Of a DNA stretch of 8,533 nt, positions 1 through 4,874 are shown piece by piece. Origin of the DNA: Clostridiales bacterium. GTDB lineage: Bacteria > Bacillota > Clostridia > Oscillospirales > Acutalibacteraceae. The position numbers and the translations under genes were made by a program. The stretch spans positions 1 to 8,533 of the forward strand of contig JAJQDK010000148.1 of NCBI GenBank assembly GCA_021202245.1. Reading direction: 5' to 3'. Positions within the stretch are counted from its first letter, which is position 1, and each line of letters begins with the position of its first letter. The notes beneath the pieces were generated by a model, which was given only the letters and a program-made list of their open reading frames with translations, was not told where the DNA came from and made no database searches.

Positions 1-508
1 TAACCGACGCCGCGCCCGACTGCTCTCAGATTTTAGCAATTTCAACTGCGTTTCCGCTGTCGTCGTCCCAGCCCTTGCGGATTTTTACCGTGACGGGCAC
101 TCCGCACGACTTAACCACAGCCTGTACAATTTCACCGCACAGCCCGGGATTTTTCATCAGGGCGCTTCCGCTTCCGTTAGAGCTGATTTTTGGCGCCGGA
201 CAGCCCATATTTATGTCAATAATGTCGGGATTGTTTTTTATTGCACGCTCGGCAGCCTGAGCTATACAAAGCGGTTCATCTCCGAAAATCTGAATACCGC
301 AGGGGCGTTCGATGTCGGAAATTCCCATTAAATCCTCGCTTTTTTTGCTGTTAAAGGACAGTGCCTTTGAGCTTACCATTTCGCTGACGCAGTAGCCTGC
401 GCCGAATTTTGCGCACAGCTCTCTGTACGCCCTGTCGCTCACTCCCGCCATAGGCGCAAGAAACGCACGGGATTTGGGCTTCACATTTCCTATTTTATCA
501 AATAACAT
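1..508 (-). CDS. dusB: tRNA-dihydrouridine synthase, DusB/NifR3 type (N-terminal part, interrupted by in-frame TGA, runs off window)
   Basis: This is a flavoenzyme that reduces specific uridines in the tRNA D-loop to dihydrouridine, using FMN and NADPH, in the cytoplasm. The family is recognised from the FMN-site motif APMAGVSDRAYR (residues 18-29), QIFGD (73-77), and DINMGCPAPKI, which holds the catalytic Cys103. VKIRKGWDD at 141-149 is also typical. The ATG at 506-508 gives the usual short N-terminus before the APMAG motif. The Shine-Dalgarno is weak (GGTGCGGA), and the gene lies 17 bases after the stop of the upstream membrane-protein gene, so it is probably co-transcribed and translationally coupled. 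After codon 160 (Ile) there is a TGA at 26-28. Reading through it, the same frame continues E-Q-S-G-A-A-S-V to the window edge, which fits the family after the AVEIAKI helix. The lesion is therefore a substitution, not a frameshift. A full DusB is roughly 320-340 residues, so about half lies outside the window. Family assignment is near certain; whether the gene is functional is not. Confidence 0.9.
26..28 (-). other. in-frame TGA inside dusB
   Basis: The minus strand reads GCT AAA ATC TGA GAG CAG. Codons on both sides belong to the conserved DusB fold, and no indel is needed to keep the frame. A residue at this alignment position is often Ala, Leu or Cys in relatives (from memory), so a one-base change from TGC or TGT would explain it. 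It is not the catalytic cysteine, which is present at codon 103. All five confident gene stops seen in the window are TAA or TAG, but no other gene here contains an internal TGA. Confidence 0.85.
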
Positions 509-525
509 ATCTAATCCGCACCGAG

Positions 526-1071
526 CTAACGCTGTTTCTTTTTATTTTTGCCGCCTGCCATTGTGGTGATAAGCACAACCGCAATAACAATCACGCCGAC
601 AATTACGCATATCCAGGACACAAAGCCTGCAAGATAGCTTGTGGAATAGGTCTTGGTGCTGACAGTTTTTGCAAGCGTGGGAAGCTCAAAATAGGTTGTG
701 TCCTCTTGGGAAGCGGCGGCAGCGGTGGTTTCCGCATATTGATTCTGCGCCTGAGCCGCTGCCTGAGTTTCCGCCTGAGCCTCGGTTTCAGGCTCTTCAT
801 ACGGCTCTGTTTCCTCCTCGTACACAGCGGCGGCGGTTTCCTGCGCCGCCTGAGTAGGCGCTTCGGTTGGAGCCTCGGTTTCAGCCTCGGCTTCGGTTAC
901 GGGTGCGGCCTCGGTTTCAGCCTCGGTTTCAACCTCAACATACTGCGTTGCTTCATCGTCTATGCCGTCGCCGTCAATATCCTCCGCAAAAGCGGAAAAG
1001 GCGCAAAGCAGCGACATAATTATTGCAAGCGCAGTGCAGAGCGCTGTTTTTATAATTGCTTTTGACTTCAT
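526..1071 (-). CDS. small stalked single-pass membrane protein with N-terminal DxDxDGxDD motif (unknown function)
   Basis: I do not recognise a named family. The 181-residue product has a signal peptide (residues 1-29, ending A-F-A). It is followed immediately by DIDGDGIDDE (31-40), which matches a calcium-binding loop of the thrombospondin type-3/EF-like DxDxDG kind. A low-complexity stalk of Thr, Glu, Ala and Pro with many TEA/TEAPTEAP units covers about 42-130. One transmembrane helix spans about 147-171, and the basic tail is AGGKNKKKQR. Predicted topology is an extracellular N-terminus and stalk, with the tail in the cytoplasm. The start ATG at 1069-1071 has only a weak GGGG Shine-Dalgarno. 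Transcription should come from the strong promoter at 1239-1267 through a structured leader of about 160 nt. dusB follows after 17 bases. The gene at 2538-3458 has the same plan. Reality as a gene is supported by the sensible domain order, promoter and operon position; function is unknown. Confidence 0.85.
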   Translation of the reverse strand: MKSKAIIKTALCTALAIIMSLLCAFSAFAEDIDGDGIDDEATQYVEVETEAETEAAPVTEAEAETEAPTEAPTQAAQETAAAVYEEETEPYEEPETEAQAETQAAAQAQNQYAETTAAAASQEDTTYFELPTLAKTVSTKTYSTSYLAGFVSWICVIVGVIVIAVVLITTMAGGKNKKKQR

Positions 1072-1085
1072 TTTTATACCCCGTT

Positions 1086-1176
1086 CGGCAATGATTTCAG
1101 CTTGCCGATATATCAGTAATCAGTTTAGTGATTAGCGGAAAGCTTTTTGCTTATTCACGCCGTTTTAGCAAAGCTT
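1086..1176 (-). promoter_or_regulatory. structured 5' leader (three hairpins) of the 526-1071 gene
   Basis: From the predicted transcription start near 1232 to the ATG at 1071 there are about 160 untranslated bases. In transcript order they can form a long stem from AAGCTTTGCT and AGCAAAAAGCTT with a two-base bulge (1140-1176), TAATCA-CTAAAC-TGATTA (1117-1134), and CGGCAA-N10-TTGCCG (1086-1107). The last ends only about 7 bases before the GGGG ribosome-binding segment. I compared the conserved cores I remember for c-di-GMP, c-di-AMP, SAM, manganese, preQ1, fluoride and guanidine riboswitches and saw no match. It may be a cis-regulatory RNA of another class, or just local folding. The 3'-most hairpin is close enough to affect ribosome access. 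Confidence 0.4.
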
Positions 1177-1238
1177 AATGTTTTGTTTAAAGTAAAACGT
1201 CCTGCCTTTACCAGCGGCCGGCGGACATTTTCATTTCA

Positions 1239-1267
1239 ATTATAACAAACGCAGACGCTTATTGCAA
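1239..1267 (-). promoter_or_regulatory. sigma-A promoter for the 526-1071/dusB transcript
   Basis: On the minus strand, TTGCAA (1262-1267) is followed by a 17-base spacer and TATAAT (1239-1244). A TG one base upstream of the -10 gives the extended form TGTTATAAT. The -10 is perfect, the -35 matches four of six positions, and the spacing is ideal. The predicted start is near 1232. It lies between the spoIIP terminator candidate and the leader of the downstream gene. Confidence 0.85.
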
Positions 1268-1300
1268 GCTGTTTTTGCTATTTGACCTGAGTACGGCTTC

Positions 1301-1318
1301 AAATAAGGCGCTTGCGCC
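1301..1318 (-). terminator. weak rho-independent terminator candidate after spoIIP
   Basis: A few bases after the spoIIP stop the minus strand reads GGCGC-AA-GCGCC (1307-1318), then TTATTT. This forms a 4-5 bp GC stem with a very small loop and an interrupted T tract. Position is right, but the stem is short, so termination may be partial. Confidence 0.4.
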
Positions 1319-1321
1319 AAG

Positions 1322-2420
1322 CTATTTCAGCACTTCATACAAAACATTGCCGAGCAAGGCGCCTGAGTAAACCGCTTCATCTATTGAATTTGCGTCTGTT
1401 CCCACCTCAATCAACAGGGAGCCGTCACATACGTATTCGTTATATACAAAAAAGTCAAAATCGAGCGGTCGGGTCATTCCGGGGTAAAGGCTTTCGGCGG
1501 TATTCTGAATTTTCAGAGCAAAATTGAGGTTGCTTTTCCAGTTTTCAAATCCCATTTCATTATAATAATCACAGCCTGCCAAAATCATTATCTGCGCTCC
1601 CTTTACTCCGTTGTACTCAAACACCGGCTTTATTTTTCTTTCATCGGAGCCTATGGCATCTCTGTGGATGTCAATAACAACCTTAATATCCTCATACTCA
1701 TCCATAACGCTTTCAACCGTCTGCACGCTCCTGTCATAAGCGCCGTTATAGGTGGAATCGTGAACGGTTTTGTCGTGTATGGTTGTTATGCCCTTTTCGT
1801 TGAGAACCTGCGCAATGGCGTCGCCCACCGCAGTCACGTTAAAATCATTATTCTGCGTGCGTGAGTAAAAGCTGTCGTAAAAGAAATCCACGTCCTCGTC
1901 AATGTAGGCTTCGCTCGTGTGCGTATGGTAAATTAAAACCTGCGGTGAGCTGTCCTCCGCTTCAACCTCAAAGCTCAGCGCCTGTTCGGAAATTGAAGTA
2001 AAATCAATGTCAAGTCCGGTTTTTGTTCTTTACATAAGCGCTTCCGCATTTCACGCCGTCTGCCCCGTAGGTTTTTTCCTCTATCACATATTTTTCCTCG
2101 CCGTCATGCTCCGAATATGAATCGTAATAGTCTGTTTTGTCCCGTTCTTCGGCTTCCGTTTCCTCAAGGTCCTCCTGCTCGTCTGCCGCTGCGGCGTCCG
2201 AAGAGACGGCAGCGGTTGTTTCCTTGACTGCCGAGGTTTGCTGTTCGGCTTCATATTTATAAGTGCCGTCCGCCAGCGTGAGAGCTGCCGCCAGCGCCGC
2301 CGGGTCCTGCGAAGCAAAGCATTCCGGCAATCGTCGGCAAATACAAAACAGCGCCGTTGATACAAGCAAAAAAGACACGGCATATTTTATCGCCTTAACG
2401 GGGTTTCCTCTGCTTTTCAA
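1322..2420 (-). CDS. spoIIP: stage II sporulation protein P, split by a one-base frameshift
   Basis: SpoIIP is a membrane-anchored peptidoglycan amidase/endopeptidase that works with SpoIID and SpoIIM during forespore engulfment. Joining the two frames gives 365 residues, close to the family's roughly 400. There is a transmembrane segment at about 10-28, an acidic Thr/Ala/Glu linker (about 60-115), the pre-domain strand SAYVKNKTG, then PQVLIYHTHTSEAY (His165/167), VVIDIHRDAIG (His252) and LLIEVGTD (Glu338). These correspond by motif and spacing to the catalytic/metal-site His, His and Glu of Bacillus SpoIIP. The start is a TTG at 2418-2420, with AGGTG five bases upstream; no better in-frame start is seen. 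An extra A in the run at 2020-2024 sends the first frame to a TGA at 2010-2012. The second frame (open 1322-2029) has a GTG at 1889-1891, but that lies after the HTHTSE motif, so a restart product would lack the first catalytic His. A sigma-E-like promoter precedes the gene. Identity is very secure; whether it is intact in the organism is open. Confidence 0.9.
2020..2024 (-). other. frameshift site in spoIIP (A5 run)
   Basis: The minus strand reads GTA AAG AAC AAA AAC CGG ACT TGA. Removing one A gives GTA AAG AAC AAA ACC GGA CTT GAC, which continues into the conserved catalytic domain. The upstream and downstream frames join exactly here, and the downstream frame is closed by a TAA at 2030-2032. 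A homopolymer position is typical of an assembly error, but a real indel or transcriptional slippage would look the same. Confidence 0.85.
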
Positions 2421-2442
2421 AAAATCACCTGCTTCTCATACC

Positions 2443-2468
2443 ATTATATGCGTTTAATTTTTCGGTAT
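2443..2468 (-). promoter_or_regulatory. sigma-E-like promoter for spoIIP
   Basis: The minus strand carries CATATAAT (2443-2450), one mismatch from the sigma-E -10 CATACAAT. Upstream is GAATACC, matching five of seven positions of the sigma-E -35 KMATATT, with 13 bases between them. TATAAT inside the -10 is also a perfect sigma-A hexamer, but no good sigma-A -35 lies 16-18 bases upstream. Mother-cell sigma-E control is established for Bacillus spoIIP, which supports this reading. The leader would be very short, about 20-25 bases. A small inverted repeat, TTCGG-4-CCGAA (2461-2474), covers the -35. Confidence 0.5.
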
Positions 2469-2480
2469 TCCGAAGCGCAG

Positions 2481-2518
2481 AAAATCCCGCCTGCGAACAC
2501 ACTGTCCGTCGGGCGGGA
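2481..2518 (-). terminator. rho-independent terminator of the 2538-3458 gene
   Basis: Twenty bases after the stop codon the minus strand forms a two-part stem. The outer pair is TCCCGCC with GGCGGGA (2512-2518 and 2485-2491), seven perfect pairs. The inner pair is CGGACA with TGTTCG, five Watson-Crick pairs and one GU, around a GTG loop. TTTT follows directly. It separates this transcription unit from the spoIIP promoter. Confidence 0.8.
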
Positions 2519-2537
2519 AATACTGTTTTATTTGATT

Positions 2538-3458
2538 TTACTTATATCTTTTTCCGCCGCTGTCGTTACTTTTGTAGCGGCTTCCGCTTGATGTTTTCGG
2601 GAGTCTTACATCGGCGGTATCATATTTGCTTTTACGCTTTGCGCCTGATTTCAGACTCTTTTGACCGCCGGATTTATATCCGTCGCTGTAATCGTATGAC
2701 GTTCTTGCTCCCGCGCCGCTTACCGCTGCGGCAGTCTTAGGCGCTCCGCCTATGCTCTTAAACTTTTTGCGTCTGAGCACTGCGGAAATAATGAAGTATA
2801 CAATTCCGGCAACACCGAGCAATAAACAAATTACTCCCACAATCAGCATCCAATCTCCGTTGTCCGAATCGTTGTCATTGTCCTTAATAAACGAAAAGTC
2901 ATCGGCATCGGAGGAATCGGAACCGTCGGCAAGACTCAAATTAGCCGCAATATCGCTCCAGTCGTTATCCGAAAGCTCATCATCGTCAATATTGTCATCC
3001 GAATCATAGAGAGAAGCGGACGGCGCCGTGCTTACGGGCGCAACATAGGTCTGTCCTCCGCCTACATAGGAGCTTTCGCTGTCATCATAGCTGTAGGTGT
3101 CGGAGCTTTGAGATCTGTAGTTGTAATCGTTGTAATCGGAGCTGCTGTCGTAATCATAATCATAATCGTAATCATAGTCATAATCATCATCGTTGTAGCT
3201 GTCCGAGCTTTGAGAGTCGTCATAGGCCTGAGTTGCCGGAGCGTAGGTCTGAGCCTGAGTAGCAACGGCAACAGTGGTTTCCGGCACATATTGAGCCTCG
3301 GTAACAACCTCGGCAGGCGCTTCGGTGGCAATAAGCTTGCCCGTATCGTCGTCATATCCGTCCATATCGGCATCCACCGCAAAGGCAGTTAATATGCAGA
3401 CAGAAAAGCAAAATACTATAGACAGCAAAATTGCCGCTGTTCCTATTCCTTTTTTCAT
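2538..3458 (-). CDS. Asp/Tyr-rich single-pass membrane protein with N-terminal DxDxDGxDD motif (unknown function)
   Basis: I do not recognise a family. The 306-residue product has a signal peptide (1-27, ending A-F-A), then DADMDGYDDD (29-38), a calcium-loop-like motif directly at the predicted mature N-terminus. A Thr/Ala/Glu/Gln stalk follows (45-78). Next comes a very acidic low-complexity region containing six Asp-Tyr dipeptides in a row (92-104) and many Ser/Asp runs up to about 200. One transmembrane helix spans about 203-228, starting at W203, and the basic Ser/Gly/Lys-rich cytoplasmic tail runs 229-306, opening with RRKK. The ATG at 3456-3458 is preceded by a strong AAGGAGG, spaced 10 bases. 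It begins 82 bases after the lipoprotein gene with no obvious promoter or terminator between, so co-transcription with that gene is likely. It ends at a clear terminator. Its plan matches the 526-1071 protein, but its tail is much longer. A cell-surface or calcium-responsive role is only speculation. Confidence 0.85.
   Translation of the reverse strand: MKKGIGTAAILLSIVFCFSVCILTAFAVDADMDGYDDDTGKLIATEAPAEVVTEAQYVPETTVAVATQAQTYAPATQAYDDSQSSDSYNDDDYDYDYDYDYDYDSSSDYNDYNYRSQSSDTYSYDDSESSYVGGGQTYVAPVSTAPSASLYDSDDNIDDDELSDNDWSDIAANLSLADGSDSSDADDFSFIKDNDNDSDNGDWMLIVGVICLLLGVAGIVYFIISAVLRRKKFKSIGGAPKTAAAVSGAGARTSYDYSDGYKSGGQKSLKSGAKRKSKYDTADVRLPKTSSGSRYKSNDSGGKRYK
3151..3186. repeat. hexanucleotide tandem repeat (6 copies of taatca-like unit)
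   Basis: Six consecutive 6-base units on the plus strand (four taatca, one taatcg, one tagtca) encode the Asp-Tyr run of the 2538-3458 protein. The unit is a multiple of three, so gain or loss of a copy would change stalk length by two residues without breaking the frame. Confidence 0.9.
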
Positions 3459-3540
3459 ACAAACATTGCCTCCTTCGGCTCTTAATTAGCATTGGCAAAT
3501 CAAGAATTGTTTATCCTGTTTTTCGGGTTTCGGCAAAGGC

Positions 3541-4728
3541 TTAGGACTCCGAGCTTGTATCGTCGTCATCCGCTGCGGTTGTTTCGGTTGCCACAAAGAA
3601 CATCTCGGGCTTGTATTTGTCGATAACGGAGGTATTTTCCTCACATTCAAAGCTTTCTACAAGCTCATCTATATAATCCGCAAATTCATCGGACTTCATA
3701 GAAGCAAGCACGTTTTCACGAGAGGTTTCATCATTGATATAGTCGTCTATATCGTCGTTAATATCTCTCTTGTAAATGAGATAATAAACTGCGGAATCAT
3801 CGTCGCCCACCTTCACTGTGGTTGCCTCGTTGCTTCCGAGCTCTCCGAGAGCCTCAACAAGCTCATCGCCTATTGAGCTGTCCTCAAGCACCTCAACATT
3901 TGAGGTTGACGGGTCGGATTCAAGCTCGTTTGCCTCCATATACTCGGCAATCATATCATCATAGGATGTGCCGCTGTTAAGCTCCTCTGCATATCCGTCA
4001 AGCTCGTTTGTGAGCGCATCAATCTCTTCATCCGAAAGAGCAACGGTAGAGGAATCGCCCGACTCATCGGTGGTTGATTCATAGAGGTCAATCGAGAAGT
4101 AGCTGTAGTCGGCATAGTTTTCGGTGAAGTAATCGGTAAGCTCGCTGTCGGTTACTTCCTTATCGCCGCCCTCCTCGTACAGAGCCTTGAACAGCGCCTC
4201 GTACTTTGTGCTGTACTCGGTTGTGCAGTAAGCAAAGCTGTCAAGAGAAATTCCGTAGGGCTCTAAGTCGTCGCTCATGGGCATAATATAGCCGTAATCG
4301 GCATACTGACCCACATTCCAATAGGTTTCTGCCTGCTCGTCCGCCGAAGCAAGGGTATCCTCGTCAAGGGTTGCGCCGTATTTTTCAAGCTGCTCGTCAA
4401 GAACAAGATAGCTAAGGCACATTTTCTTAGCCTCGTTTTTAATCCAGGTTCTTGCTACCTCGGTGTTGCCGTCGTCGTCGGTGATTTCAAGGTCGAGCCA
4501 GTCGGAGGTTGTTTCATCATAATCGTCAAGCTCCTCCGCATATGACTGTGCCTGCTGATAAGCGACATCGAGAGAATAAATATAAACACCGATGTCAAGC
4601 GTCTGAGAATCTGTTTTGTATGCCCACTCCTTGTTAAGGCTTATCGGCGTACAGCCCGTAATCATAATCGTTGCGAAAATCATCATTACAGCCAATACAA
4701 CGGAGCTGACTTTCATATAGGGTTTCAT
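3541..4728 (-). CDS. SurA/PrsA-like extracytoplasmic foldase lipoprotein with degenerate parvulin region
   Basis: The 395-residue protein is a predicted lipoprotein: signal peptide with lipobox ITGC and lipidated Cys26. The helical region at about 35-190 resembles the SurA/PrsA N-terminal chaperone domain. It is followed by VTDSELTDYFTENYADYSYFSIDLY (two stretches near 195-220), the usual entry into a parvulin domain, and a degenerate parvulin-like segment up to about 335 with GYAEELNSGTSYDDM and VYYLIYKRDI. The protein contains no histidine at all and is strongly acidic, so classic parvulin prolyl isomerase catalysis is unlikely; a holdase/chaperone role is more plausible. The ATG at 4726-4728 has AAGGA eight to ten bases upstream. 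A strong sigma-A promoter lies at 4807-4835. In Clostridia a PrsA-like gene commonly follows mfd, which supports the assignment. The C-terminal tail is a Thr/Asp/Ser low-complexity stretch. Family membership is inferred from pattern, and substrates are unknown. Confidence 0.75.
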   Translation of the reverse strand: MKPYMKVSSVVLAVMMIFATIMITGCTPISLNKEWAYKTDSQTLDIGVYIYSLDVAYQQAQSYAEELDDYDETTSDWLDLEITDDDGNTEVARTWIKNEAKKMCLSYLVLDEQLEKYGATLDEDTLASADEQAETYWNVGQYADYGYIMPMSDDLEPYGISLDSFAYCTTEYSTKYEALFKALYEEGGDKEVTDSELTDYFTENYADYSYFSIDLYESTTDESGDSSTVALSDEEIDALTNELDGYAEELNSGTSYDDMIAEYMEANELESDPSTSNVEVLEDSSIGDELVEALGELGSNEATTVKVGDDDSAVYYLIYKRDINDDIDDYINDETSRENVLASMKSDEFADYIDELVESFECEENTSVIDKYKPEMFFVATETTAADDDDTSSES

Positions 4729-4806
4729 AGTTTTTACCGTCCTTATTAAAAAATTGTAAATTACTATTTACACTCTTAAACACTTTCGCAGAGTGCGTGC
4801 TCTAAG

Positions 4807-4835
4807 ATTATACACAAATTTTTTCGCATTGTCTA
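4807..4835 (-). promoter_or_regulatory. sigma-A promoter for the PrsA-like lipoprotein gene
   Basis: On the minus strand, TAGACA (4830-4835) is followed by 17 bases, including an A6-T3 tract, and then a perfect TATAAT (4807-4812). The -35 matches five of six positions. Start is predicted near 4800, giving a leader of about 70 bases. It lies in the 146-base AT-rich gap after the mfd stop, where I see no clear terminator, so some read-through from mfd is also possible. Confidence 0.85.
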
Positions 4836-4874
4836 TATTTTATTTAAATTTAATCGTAAAATATCGCAAAAAAT

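Noticed and set aside
706..1065. A plus-strand open frame opposite the 526-1071 gene, rich in Gly, Leu and Phe.
   Set aside because: Its composition is the mirror of the TEA-repeat codons on the other strand. The minus-strand reading has signal peptide, stalk, transmembrane helix, promoter and operon context.
1072..1321. The 250-base gap was checked for a tRNA or small coding gene.
   Set aside because: No cloverleaf or T-loop-like GGTTCGAATCC segment is seen, and no good ribosome site with an open frame. It is accounted for by a weak terminator, a promoter and a leader.
1889..1891. GTG considered as the real start of a separate gene for the SpoIIP C-terminal half.
   Set aside because: The frame upstream of it encodes the conserved PQVLIYHTHTSEAY catalytic motif, so the coding region clearly continues upstream to the frameshift point.
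2461..2474. TTCGG-4-CCGAA palindrome considered as a terminator.
   Set aside because: The stem is only five pairs and no T tract follows on either strand. A much better terminator lies just upstream on the minus strand, at 2481-2518.
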